Below, piece after piece: positions 1 through 9,210 of a stretch of DNA of 64,000 bases. This DNA comes from Pedobacter petrophilus (lineage in GTDB: Bacteria > Bacteroidota > Bacteroidia > Sphingobacteriales > Sphingobacteriaceae). A model generated the notes under the pieces. It was not told the origin of the DNA. It made no database searches and saw only the letters and a program-made list of their open reading frames with translations. Location: the NCBI RefSeq assembly GCF_009674725.1, contig NZ_WKKH01000003.1, positions 124,001 through 188,000 on the forward strand. The letters run 5' to 3'. A program made the position numbers and the translations under genes. Position 1 is the stretch's first letter; every line of letters begins with the position of its first letter.

Positions 1-1350
1 TTCCTGGCTACTGTAACCTTCAGGGCTGACGGTTCTTCGCGGTTTGCGCCGGGCAAACAATGGGGATATTTCCCTGCATTTTCTGTGGGATGGAGAATAT
101 CTAATGAAAAATTTATGAAAGAGGTAAACTGGATCAGCAATTTAAAGATAACAGGTGGATGGGGCGAGCTGGGTAACCAAAACGTAACGCCTTTCCAGTA
201 TGTAAGTTCGATCCTCGTCGGAAACACCTATGGAACAAATGGTTATACTTTCGGCGGAGCAGGTTATAATGGGGCGGCGATCACTAAAACAGCCAATCCG
301 AATATCACCTGGGAACGTTCGGCCATGACGAATGTTAGTGTGGAAGCCGGATTTTTGAAAAACAAATTGAGCACTACGCTAACTTATTTTGATAAGAATA
401 CGAAAGATATGCTAATCCCTGCCGTGCAGGTAGGAACTGCCGGTACAACCATTGCATCAGATGTAAATGCAGGGGAGATGAGCAACCGGGGTGTTGAGGC
501 TGAAATCAATTACAATGCAGGCAATGAGGTGAAGTATTCTGTGGGGATAAATGGTTCGTTTATCAAAAACAAAATCACTAAACTTTATGGAGAAAGCGCT
601 TATATTTCTTCAAAAGTTTATGGTCGTTCCAGCCAGGAAATCTCCAGAACGTATGAAGGACAGTCTATCTCTTCTTTTTACGGCTGGAAAACAAATGGGT
701 TATATCAAACACAGGCAGAAATTAATAATGATGCTGCACTGGCAAATGATTCTCGTAAGGGTGCTATTAAACCAGGTGATGTGCGTTTCTTAGACATCAA
801 CGGTGATGGCTTAATTGACGGAAAAGACCGTACCTATATTGGTAATCCGAATCCTGATGCAACCCTGGGCCTGCAAGGAAGTGTATCTTATAAAAATTTC
901 GATCTATCTGCTAATTTCACTGGTGTATTGGGTATTGATTTGTACAATGCAGACAGGATGCAGGGGATCGATCCTACGTATTCTTTTAATTTGTATGGAG
1001 AAACAATTGGAAGGTGGACTGGCCCGGGAACGAGCAATACGATCCCTAGAATGTCGCTGGATCGCTCTAATGATAACTACAGAACATCAGATCTGTTTAT
1101 TGAAAACGGTAGTTACTTTAGTTTAAAAAATATCACCCTGGGTTATACCTTCCCATCAGCATTGGTTAAAAAAGCAACATTTAGCAGCCTTAGATTATAC
1201 GTAACCGGTCAGAATGTATTTATGCTTACCAAATACACTGGTTACACACCAGAATTAGGTTATACAGATGGCAACAGACAAAGAGGTGTTGACGTAGCGC
1301 AGTACCCTTCTGTACGTTCATTTACGTTTGGTTTAACCCTTAAATTGTAA
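1..1350 (+). CDS. SusC/RagA TonB-dependent receptor, C-terminal part (5' end outside window)
   Basis: This is the last 449 codons of a SusC-family outer-membrane receptor; the frame is open to base 1, so the gene starts before the window. The visible part is the end of the TonB-dependent beta-barrel, with typical SusC features: the RADGSSRF and FPAFSVGWRIS strands near the start, SNRGVEAEI in the middle, an FLDINGDGLID calcium-type loop, and a last strand ending in FTFGLTLKL with the hydrophobic C-terminus expected for barrel assembly. SusC works with the SusD lipoprotein encoded 4 nt downstream to import oligosaccharides using TonB energy. It heads an operon with three glycosidases, so its substrate is probably a glycan fragment released by, or further trimmed by, those enzymes. 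The plug and CarboxypepD_reg region cannot be judged. Confidence 0.95.
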   Translation, partial: FLATVTFRADGSSRFAPGKQWGYFPAFSVGWRISNEKFMKEVNWISNLKITGGWGELGNQNVTPFQYVSSILVGNTYGTNGYTFGGAGYNGAAITKTANPNITWERSAMTNVSVEAGFLKNKLSTTLTYFDKNTKDMLIPAVQVGTAGTTIASDVNAGEMSNRGVEAEINYNAGNEVKYSVGINGSFIKNKITKLYGESAYISSKVYGRSSQEISRTYEGQSISSFYGWKTNGLYQTQAEINNDAALANDSRKGAIKPGDVRFLDINGDGLIDGKDRTYIGNPNPDATLGLQGSVSYKNFDLSANFTGVLGIDLYNADRMQGIDPTYSFNLYGETIGRWTGPGTSNTIPRMSLDRSNDNYRTSDLFIENGSYFSLKNITLGYTFPSALVKKATFSSLRLYVTGQNVFMLTKYTGYTPELGYTDGNRQRGVDVAQYPSVRSFTFGLTLKL

Positions 1351-1354
1351 TCCT

Positions 1355-2836
1355 ATGAAAACGAAAATAAATATTCTTGTACTAACAGCGATTGTACTTT
1401 TAAGTGCGGCTTGTAAAAAGAATCTGGATCTAGACCAGAAAGGTGTTTATAATACAGACAATTATTTCAAAAACGAAACAGATGGGGTAAATGCAGTTAC
1501 CGGAATCTATAACCTGCTTGAACAGGAAGACTATATCAGCCATGCAGAAACTACGTTTGATGTAGCCTCGGATGATTACTGGCGTTCGGGCGATCATTCT
1601 GAAGATGAAGCAATAGAAAACCTGACTTACGATGCTTCTAATGCACAAGTGCGGTATAGCTGGACGTATAAATATGAAACGGTTAACCGTTCTACAAATG
1701 CGATTATCAATATCCCTAAAATACCAACAATGAATGAGGCTGTGCGAAGCAGAAGCATGGGCGAAGCGTACTTTATGCGTGCTTTTGGCTATTGGCGCCT
1801 GATGTTGATTTATGGCGATGTACCTATTATTTCAGAATCAGATTTCACAAATAAAACCTTTAATAAACCGAAATCGAGCGTTGAAGAAGTTAGAAAACAA
1901 ATTGAAGCCGATTTATTAAAGGCCGTAGATTTACTTCCAGAGTCTTACGGTACTACAGATAGAGGTCGCGTAAGCAAGGGAACAGCTTTGGGTTTGCTCA
2001 CAAAATTATATATGTATTGGGAAAAATTACCGCAAGCCATTACTACCGGACAGCGTTTAATTGATAACCCAAAATATAATTTAGCGGCTACTTACAAAGA
2101 GAACTTTACCCGCGCCAACGAAACCAGCACAGAAATCCTCTTCTCTGTTCAAGGTTTACAAAACATAGTACAAAACGATTATACCATTTACTACATCCCG
2201 AGAGCCTGGGGAGGATATGGATTTAGTCAGCCATTACAAGGTTTAGCAGACGAATTCGAAGCGAATGATTCCCGTAAAGCGGCCACTCTTTTGAGTGTTG
2301 GCGATAAAATCAATATTGGCGACGGTGTAGATGACCAAACCTTTACCAGCAGCCTTTCATCTACAGGTTTTGCTTTCCGCAAATATGCAGTCTTCTACCC
2401 ATTTGGATCGGCAGAAGGAAATGGTGTTGATCATAATTATGCAGTTCCATTAATGCGTTCTGCAGATATTTACCTGTTAGTAGCCGAAGCCAGAATCCGT
2501 ACACAAGGTGCAGGAGCCGGCGATGCCCTCATTAACCAGGTCCGCCGCAGAGCATCTACCTTATTACCTCCTGTTGCTGGTGCAGGCATGACCCAATTGA
2601 TTCACGAGCGACGCGTAGAATTAGCCGGCGAAGGAGAAAGACACCAGGATTTAATGCGCTGGGATAAAACCGGAATAGTTAATATCGCAACCATCTATAA
2701 CCGTGCAGTATCAAAAGCACCGGTAGACCAGGGAAAAACGGTTACTTTTATTCGACCTAAACACTATTATTATCCAATCCCACAAGTAGAAATAGACAAA
2801 GCTGGTGGTGTATTGGTACAAAACCCTAATTTTTAA
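1355..2836 (+). CDS. SusD/RagB-type glycan-binding lipoprotein
   Basis: A 493-residue SusD-family surface lipoprotein. A signal peptide ends in the lipobox LSAAC with the lipidated Cys at residue 20. The N-terminal SusD-like region (TDNYFKNETDGVNAVTGIYN) and the helical core with RSMGEAYFMRAFGYWRLM and TKLYMYWEKLPQAI are characteristic, and the C-terminus has the family ending (HERRVELAGEGERHQDLMRW, then YPIPQVEID). The protein caps the SusC barrel and binds the oligosaccharide. It starts 4 nt after the SusC stop and its stop lies 7 nt before the next start, so it is part of one transcript. Length is within the usual 480-600 residues. Confidence 0.95.
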   Translation: MKTKINILVLTAIVLLSAACKKNLDLDQKGVYNTDNYFKNETDGVNAVTGIYNLLEQEDYISHAETTFDVASDDYWRSGDHSEDEAIENLTYDASNAQVRYSWTYKYETVNRSTNAIINIPKIPTMNEAVRSRSMGEAYFMRAFGYWRLMLIYGDVPIISESDFTNKTFNKPKSSVEEVRKQIEADLLKAVDLLPESYGTTDRGRVSKGTALGLLTKLYMYWEKLPQAITTGQRLIDNPKYNLAATYKENFTRANETSTEILFSVQGLQNIVQNDYTIYYIPRAWGGYGFSQPLQGLADEFEANDSRKAATLLSVGDKINIGDGVDDQTFTSSLSSTGFAFRKYAVFYPFGSAEGNGVDHNYAVPLMRSADIYLLVAEARIRTQGAGAGDALINQVRRRASTLLPPVAGAGMTQLIHERRVELAGEGERHQDLMRWDKTGIVNIATIYNRAVSKAPVDQGKTVTFIRPKHYYYPIPQVEIDKAGGVLVQNPNF

Positions 2837-2843
2837 AAATACT

Positions 2844-5051
2844 ATGCATAAGTACATCATTTTATTGTTTCTGGCAGTCGTAACCATGGGTTTAACCACC
2901 CATGCGCAAGTAGACCAGCAAAACACCGCTGCCTTTTTAAAACGTATCGTAGCTAGCCGGGCGGGAGATTTCATTGTAGAAGAAATCCCCAGGAAAAATG
3001 AAAAAGATGTGTTTGAAGTGGAATCCAGAAACAATAAAATTGTACTACGCGGCAACAACGGCTTATCTGTTGCCTCAGCCTTAAACTATTACCTGAAAAA
3101 CTACTGCCAGAGCGATATTGGCTGGAATGGCACCAACCTGAACATTCCTGCTGTTTTGCCAGTAGTATCAGCAAAAATTCATAAAAATACCCCTTACAAT
3201 TACCGTTACTACTTAAACTATTGCACCTTTAATTACACCATGGCCTGGTGGGATTGGGAGCGTTGGCAGAAAGAGATCGACTGGATGGCTTTAAATGGAA
3301 TTAATATGCCGCTAGCCATTACCGGCGAAGAAGCCATCTGGAGAGATGTATACCGCTCTATGGGGTTCACCGAAAAAGAACTCGAAGGTTTTTTTAGCGG
3401 TCCGGCTTACTTTTCCTGGTTGTGGATGGGCAACATTGATGCCTGGGGCGGTCCGCTGCCACAGCACTGGATGGATTCCCATAAAGAACTGCAGAAAAAA
3501 ATCCTCGAACGAGAGAGATCATTTGGGATGAAGCCTGTTTTATCTGCTTTTACTGGTCACGTGCCACCTACATTTAAAGATAAGTTCCCAAAGGCAAAAG
3601 TAAAAAGAACAAACTGGGATGCTGGTTTTCCGGATGTATTTATCCTCGATCCTGAAGATACCTTGTTCGAAAAAATCGGAAAACAATACATTGAAACACA
3701 GACTAAAGAATTTGGAACAGATCACTTGTATTCCTCTGATACCTTTAACGAGAACATCCCACCTACTAACGACTCAACTTATCTGAGCGACATGAGTAAA
3801 AAGGTGCTCCATTCCATGACAGCCGCTGATCCTAAAGCAATTTGGGTGATGCAGGGATGGATGTTCCATTATAACAATAAATTCTGGCAACCGCAGCAGG
3901 TGAAAGCTTTACTAAATGCGGTACCAGACGACCAGATGATTGTGCTGGATTTATACAGCGATGCACACCCGGTATGGAACCGTACAGATGCCTATTATGG
4001 TAAACCATGGATCTGGAATATGCTGCAGAACTTTGGTGGCAACATTAGTTTGTTTGGTAGAATGCGCCATGTGGCAGCAGATCCTTCGATTGCATTGCAT
4101 GATCCTGAATCTAAAAAGATGGTGGGTATTGGGCTGGCTCCCGAAGGAATTGAACAAAACCCTGCATTATTTGGCTTAATGCTGGAAAATGTATGGAGAG
4201 ATACGCCAATTGATGCGGAAGCATGGCTGAAAGATTATGCAAAGCGCAGGTATGGTAAAAAAGTGCCGCAGCTGGATGAGGCCTGGAATATCTTACTGAA
4301 CACCGTTTATAGCGGCGGTTTGACTGAAGGTGGAAATGAGTCTATCATTGTAGCCCGCCCCACCTTCGAGAAAAAAATCGACAGGGTACTGACGGGAGTA
4401 TCTTACGACCCACTTCAATTGGTAAAAGCCTGGGGACTATTTACTGCCAGTGCAGATGAACTAAAAACCAGTGATGGTTTTGAATATGACCTGGTAGATG
4501 TTACCAGGCAGGTATTAGCCAATTATGCGAGCCCACTTCAACAGAAAATGGCAGCTGCTTACCAAGCTAAAGACCATGCTGCCTTTAAAAAATACAGCAA
4601 AGAATTCCTGGAGCTATTAGATGATATGGACCTGTTGTTAGCCACCCGCAAAGATTTCCTGCTGGGCAAATGGATCAATGAAGCAAGAGCAAACGGCATT
4701 ACAGAAAAAGAGAAGAATTTATACGAATTTAATGCGCGAGACCTTGTAACCTTATGGGGTAATAAAGAAAGCAGTTTAAGAGAATACTCGAACCGCCAAT
4801 GGGCGGGATTAATTAAAGGATATTATAAACCAAGATGGGAAATGTTCTTTAAAACAATTGATCAGTCGCTGAAAACCGGTACAACAGTAGACTTGAAAGC
4901 TTTTGATAAAAATGTAAAAAACTGGGAATGGCAATGGGTTAATCTCCATAACAATGCCTATTCTGATAAAATAAAAGGTAATTCTTTTGAAGTGGTGGCA
5001 AAACTTTATGCTAAATATAATGATACGATAAAAGCCGCTCATGCTAAATAA
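2844..5051 (+). CDS. GH89 alpha-N-acetylglucosaminidase (NAGLU family), secreted
   Basis: A 735-residue exo-enzyme that removes terminal alpha-linked GlcNAc. The start chosen is the ATG at 2844, which gives a clean signal peptide (MHKYIILLFLAVV, ending THAQ) and lies 7 nt after the susD stop; the upstream ATG at 2805 would overlap susD. The small N-terminal domain is followed by the barrel signature NYTMAWWDWERWQKEIDWM and NGINMPLAITGEEAIW. The presumed acid/base Glu303 lies in DTFNENIPP and the nucleophile Glu434 in APEGIEQN; their 131-residue separation agrees with human NAGLU (E316/E446). Known family substrates are heparan-type ends and GlcNAc-alpha-1,4-Gal of gastric-type mucin. With GH35 next to it, removing alpha-GlcNAc to expose beta-Gal is an attractive order, but this is inference. 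Confidence 0.95.
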   Translation: MHKYIILLFLAVVTMGLTTHAQVDQQNTAAFLKRIVASRAGDFIVEEIPRKNEKDVFEVESRNNKIVLRGNNGLSVASALNYYLKNYCQSDIGWNGTNLNIPAVLPVVSAKIHKNTPYNYRYYLNYCTFNYTMAWWDWERWQKEIDWMALNGINMPLAITGEEAIWRDVYRSMGFTEKELEGFFSGPAYFSWLWMGNIDAWGGPLPQHWMDSHKELQKKILERERSFGMKPVLSAFTGHVPPTFKDKFPKAKVKRTNWDAGFPDVFILDPEDTLFEKIGKQYIETQTKEFGTDHLYSSDTFNENIPPTNDSTYLSDMSKKVLHSMTAADPKAIWVMQGWMFHYNNKFWQPQQVKALLNAVPDDQMIVLDLYSDAHPVWNRTDAYYGKPWIWNMLQNFGGNISLFGRMRHVAADPSIALHDPESKKMVGIGLAPEGIEQNPALFGLMLENVWRDTPIDAEAWLKDYAKRRYGKKVPQLDEAWNILLNTVYSGGLTEGGNESIIVARPTFEKKIDRVLTGVSYDPLQLVKAWGLFTASADELKTSDGFEYDLVDVTRQVLANYASPLQQKMAAAYQAKDHAAFKKYSKEFLELLDDMDLLLATRKDFLLGKWINEARANGITEKEKNLYEFNARDLVTLWGNKESSLREYSNRQWAGLIKGYYKPRWEMFFKTIDQSLKTGTTVDLKAFDKNVKNWEWQWVNLHNNAYSDKIKGNSFEVVAKLYAKYNDTIKAAHAK

Positions 5052-5084
5052 AATGAGCTTAAAGCCACATAATATTCTCAGCTG

Positions 5085-8033
5085 ATGAAATACGGGAGAC
5101 TTTTATATTCTTTGCTGCTGGCCCTTTCTATTTCTACAGTTGCCAATGCACAGGAAGTTGTAAATGACCACATGTTCCATGCATTGCCTGCAGCAAAGAA
5201 TTTTAGCGATTTCGACAGTAAAGGCTTTCTGATCAATCAAAAAAGAACCTTTATTGTCTCTGCCGGGATGGAATATGCCAGGGTGCCCCATGAACTTTGG
5301 CGGGAACGCCTGCTGCAACTTAAACGGGGAGGCTTTAACTGTGTTGAGGTTTATACCATCTGGAACTTCCATGAACCTACGGAAGGGAAATTTGAGTTTG
5401 ATGGCGACCAGAACCTCGATCAGTTTCTTGCTCTTGTGAAAGAAACGGGACTATATTCAATTGTTCGTGTTGGCCCTTACTATTGTGCAGAATGGGATCA
5501 GGGTGGTTATCCCATCTGGTTACGCTTTAAATCTGGTGTACGGGTGAGGGAACCGAATGCAGAATTTGAAAAATATGTAAACCGCTTCTTTGACCGCTTG
5601 CTGCCTATTGTAATGAAACACCAGATTAATAAAGGTGGCTCCGTAATTTTAGTACAACTCGAAAATGAACATCCTAAAGGCTGGGGAACGGATATACCTA
5701 ACGATTACTTTAAACACCTGCAAAGTAAATCTTTAGCCATGGGGATGGAGGTACCCTACTTTTTTAGCGGTGTACATCATGCAACTGATCCTGCCGGAAA
5801 AGGAATACTCGATGATCCGAAAAGACCTAATCCGTGGTTTTCTACAGAATTCTGGAGCGTTTGGTATTCACAATATGGAGCTAAACCGACAGATGCAGCC
5901 ACTTACGACCGCCGTACCTGGAAAATCATTGCTCATGGCGGCAATGGCTATAACTTTTACATGGCGCATGGCGGATCTAATTTTGGCTACACCAATAATG
6001 ATGAAGACGCAGCCTCTTACGATTATGGCGCCGCAGTTGGCCAGGCCGGAGATTTACGCCCGATTTACTATACTTTTAAACGTGCCGGATATTTTGCACG
6101 CAGTTTCCAGGAAATATTGGAAAATAGTACCGACGCATCCGCAGCTTATCAATACCTAACACCAGATACTACACTCAAAATAAGTGCAAGGATGAGCGAA
6201 GCAGGAACTTTAATCTTCCTCGACAATTCTACTGAAAAACAGCTTACAAAAACCATTACACTTAAAGGTTTACCTCCTTTTACGATCAACTTATTACCAG
6301 GCGAGATCCATCCAATTGTACACCAGTTTAAACTGAATAATCAGGTAGAATTGAATTGGGGATTATCCAGAATATACAGTGTTATAAAACAGCAGAATAC
6401 AACTACCCTCTTGGTAGAAGCAAATGCCGGAGACCCGCTGTATCTAAACTTTATTACTGCTGGAAAAGCTGTTATTAAATCCACTATTCACGTCGATGAT
6501 TTGAAAGTAACCGGCAACAGTATCACCTTAAACACGGTATTTAAACCCGCTGACCAACCAACTCTTTATCTTTTTAAAACAGGCAATCAACTGGTTCGGA
6601 TCCTGGTAATGGACAAGGCGGCAACCAATAAAACATGGATCACAGCCGAAACAGGAAGTGAGGCGATTGTTACCGGTGTTTCTTATCTTGGTGAAACGAA
6701 ACTAAGTAGCACAGGCTTTGAAGGTGTAGCAACCTATCCGTTAGCTGCCGCAAAAGACACCCACGCCATGCTTTATCTCGAAAATGGGATCAAAAATCTG
6801 ATTGTTGCCCCTGTTCAGGATATTAAAATAGATACGCTACTGAGTTTAACGCTATGGGAAAATAAAGATGCTTCGATTTTTGCCGCATCTGCTACAAATA
6901 ACGGAAAGTGGATCGCTAGTGAAAATCCTTTACAAATGGGCAAAAATGGAAACCTGACCAATTCGGCCTGGTACCGAACAAAATTTAACGCACCTTCTAC
7001 CGGAAAATACACATTACAGTCTGACGGGGGCGACCGTGCAACGGTATTTGTAGATGGAAAACTGGTAACCCACTGGAAGATCAGAAGTGGTGAGTTAACC
7101 CTAGACCTAAAAAAAGGCACGCATGACCTGGGCTTTTTTACTGCCCACGATGGCCGTGATAAACTGGCTGCCTACCTCGGTCCTATTACAGATATTGATA
7201 AAAAAGGACTTTCTGGCATTACCCGAATTAAAAAAGGCGGACCATTTATCGCTACCCTTGATAACTGGTATTTCACCGCTGCGTCAGATTCAATAGCTAT
7301 TAAGAATGGCCCACCTCTACTCGACACACTCAAAACCACAAAATATAAAATCGGAGCAGATGTATTCAAACTTAAAGAGGGCTATGGCTGGTTTCAAACC
7401 GTTGTTAAAGCCCAACCGGGTCTTTCCATCCTAATCATTAGCTTTAAAAGTACAGATGAAAATGCAACCCTGTTTATTAACGGTAAAAAAGTATTAAGAC
7501 ACGAAGGCTGGAATATTCCTTTTGAGTATAAAATCACCGAGCCAGCTATCCTGGCTAAGCCGATTGAACTCTCTGTTTTTATAGAAAACATAAGTAACGA
7601 GGGCGGCATTGATCAGCCTGTAAAGATAAATTTAATGGGAACAGGAACCGTTTTAACCGGATGGAAGATGAAAAACGGTGTAGATCCCGAAGATACTTCC
7701 GTAAATTGGGAAATTCTTGCAGGCGTTGATTCCCTTAATGGCCCGCAATTTTACCGATCCACGTTTAATCAGCAAAAATCAGCCAACAGGTATCTAGTAT
7801 GGCGTGTTCACCCTTATGGCATGGGGCACGGTTCAGTTTGGGTTAACGGCCATAACCTGGGGCGTTATCCGGAAAAGATCGGCGATATTGGCCTATATAT
7901 TCCAGAACCCTGGCTAAAAGAGGGACAGAACGAGATTCTGATTTACGATGAAGATGGTAAAAATCCAAGTCAAGTAAAAATAACCTTGGAAAGCGCAGCA
8001 AGCAAAATCAGTTATCAGTTAAAGGCGCAATAG
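5085..8033 (+). CDS. GH35 beta-galactosidase, secreted multidomain
   Basis: A 982-residue family 35 glycosidase that releases terminal beta-galactose. The signal peptide (MKYGRLLYSLLLALSIS, ending ANAQ) is followed by the GH35 barrel: the strand RGGFNCVEVYTIWNFHEP, YYCAEWDQGGYPIWL, the acid/base Glu195 in VQLENEH, and the nucleophile Glu255 in FSTEFWSVW. About 600 residues of beta-sandwich modules follow. These include a jelly-roll around residues 600-700 (GDRATVFVDGKLV) and the usual GH35 terminal jelly-roll with VWVNGHNLGRYPEKIG and YIPEPWLKEGQNEI. The catalytic motif reads ENEHPK rather than the common ENEYG. Sequence alone does not exclude another beta-hexosidase activity, but beta-galactosidase is the usual one. 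It sits 33 nt after the GH89 gene in the same operon. Confidence 0.93.
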   Translation: MKYGRLLYSLLLALSISTVANAQEVVNDHMFHALPAAKNFSDFDSKGFLINQKRTFIVSAGMEYARVPHELWRERLLQLKRGGFNCVEVYTIWNFHEPTEGKFEFDGDQNLDQFLALVKETGLYSIVRVGPYYCAEWDQGGYPIWLRFKSGVRVREPNAEFEKYVNRFFDRLLPIVMKHQINKGGSVILVQLENEHPKGWGTDIPNDYFKHLQSKSLAMGMEVPYFFSGVHHATDPAGKGILDDPKRPNPWFSTEFWSVWYSQYGAKPTDAATYDRRTWKIIAHGGNGYNFYMAHGGSNFGYTNNDEDAASYDYGAAVGQAGDLRPIYYTFKRAGYFARSFQEILENSTDASAAYQYLTPDTTLKISARMSEAGTLIFLDNSTEKQLTKTITLKGLPPFTINLLPGEIHPIVHQFKLNNQVELNWGLSRIYSVIKQQNTTTLLVEANAGDPLYLNFITAGKAVIKSTIHVDDLKVTGNSITLNTVFKPADQPTLYLFKTGNQLVRILVMDKAATNKTWITAETGSEAIVTGVSYLGETKLSSTGFEGVATYPLAAAKDTHAMLYLENGIKNLIVAPVQDIKIDTLLSLTLWENKDASIFAASATNNGKWIASENPLQMGKNGNLTNSAWYRTKFNAPSTGKYTLQSDGGDRATVFVDGKLVTHWKIRSGELTLDLKKGTHDLGFFTAHDGRDKLAAYLGPITDIDKKGLSGITRIKKGGPFIATLDNWYFTAASDSIAIKNGPPLLDTLKTTKYKIGADVFKLKEGYGWFQTVVKAQPGLSILIISFKSTDENATLFINGKKVLRHEGWNIPFEYKITEPAILAKPIELSVFIENISNEGGIDQPVKINLMGTGTVLTGWKMKNGVDPEDTSVNWEILAGVDSLNGPQFYRSTFNQQKSANRYLVWRVHPYGMGHGSVWVNGHNLGRYPEKIGDIGLYIPEPWLKEGQNEILIYDEDGKNPSQVKITLESAASKISYQLKAQ

Positions 8034-8076
8034 CTTAAATGATTGCAGAACGCCAGCACATATATTAATAGAACCT

Positions 8077-9204
8077 ATGGAATTAGCAAACAATAGATTT
8101 ACCACGCTCGATATCTTCAGAGGAATGACCATCTGTTTCATGATTATTGTAAACTCTCCCGGGTCTGGCGCAGTGGTATGGTCACCGCTGGATCATGCGG
8201 CCTGGTTTGGCTTTACACCCACCGATCTCGTTTTTCCATCCTTTCTGTTTGCGGTAGGAAATGCCCTAAGTTTTTCTAAGAAAAAACTTGAAACCAATTC
8301 TGCTTTTTTAGCAAAAATATTTAAGCGAACAGTCATCATCTTTTTGCTGGGCTACCTGATGTACTGGTTTCCCTTTATGCATCAGGATCATGATAACTGG
8401 GTATTTAATTCTTTAAGCCACACCCGTATTATGGGCGTTTTGCAACGAATAGCCCTATGCTATTTTTTTGGTTCGCTTATCGTGCATTATTGTTCAAAAA
8501 AAACGGCTATTATTATTTCTATATTACTTCTGTTACTCTATTGGGCATTTTTACTCCTATTCGGTGCAGTAGGAGAAGAATACAGCATGTTAGGTAATGC
8601 AGGTACTAAATTAGATATCTTAATTTTAGGTGATGCCCATTTATACCACGATCATGGCGGCCCAATAGCCTTTGACCCTGAAGGATTACTAAGTACCATC
8701 ACAGGGATTGTTAACGTAATTGGCGGCTACCTGGCTGGTGCTTATATCCAGCGTAAAGGAAAAAACTTTGAATGTGTAGCTAAACTATTAATGATGGGCG
8801 CATTACTGATTGGTATAGCCTTATTCTGGGGACAATTTTTCCCTATTGCTAAAAAATTGTGGACCAGCTCTTTTGTATTGCTTACCATCGGTTTAGATCT
8901 GGTGATCCTTGGGATCTTGATTTACGCCATCGAACTTAAGAACATCAAATGGGGAACAAACTTCTTCCTGATTTTTGGAAGGAACTCTTTGGCTATCTAT
9001 CTTTTATCAGAATTACTGCTCGTTATTTTGCAATTCGTGCATGTACAACAAGGTGTGAGTTTCTTCAATTGGATTAACAATGTTTTTTACCAGGTAATTT
9101 TCCCCGGCGCATTTGGCACCCTTGTATTCGCAGTAAGCTTTATGATGCTCTGCTGGTTTGTAGGTTATCTGATGGATAAAAGAAAAATTTATATTAAAAT
9201 CTAA
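8077..9204 (+). CDS. HGSNAT/NagX-like multipass acyltransferase (DUF5009/COG4299)
   Basis: A 375-residue inner-membrane protein with about ten hydrophobic segments. The start RFTTLDIFRGMTICFMIIVN, then LDHAAWFGFTPTDLVFPSFLF and RIMGVLQRIALCYF, are the signature of the family that includes human heparan-alpha-glucosaminide N-acetyltransferase and bacterial NagX. The His in DHAAW corresponds to the conserved His of the family. Human HGSNAT uses cytosolic acetyl-CoA to acetylate terminal glucosamine on the other side of the membrane. Members are frequent in Bacteroidota glycan loci. Here it lies 43 nt after GH35 and 6 nt before GH92. Acetylating or transporting an amino sugar released in the periplasm is plausible, but its substrate is unknown. 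Confidence 0.85.
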   Translation: MELANNRFTTLDIFRGMTICFMIIVNSPGSGAVVWSPLDHAAWFGFTPTDLVFPSFLFAVGNALSFSKKKLETNSAFLAKIFKRTVIIFLLGYLMYWFPFMHQDHDNWVFNSLSHTRIMGVLQRIALCYFFGSLIVHYCSKKTAIIISILLLLLYWAFLLLFGAVGEEYSMLGNAGTKLDILILGDAHLYHDHGGPIAFDPEGLLSTITGIVNVIGGYLAGAYIQRKGKNFECVAKLLMMGALLIGIALFWGQFFPIAKKLWTSSFVLLTIGLDLVILGILIYAIELKNIKWGTNFFLIFGRNSLAIYLLSELLLVILQFVHVQQGVSFFNWINNVFYQVIFPGAFGTLVFAVSFMMLCWFVGYLMDKRKIYIKI

Positions 9205-9210
9205 TCCCGC

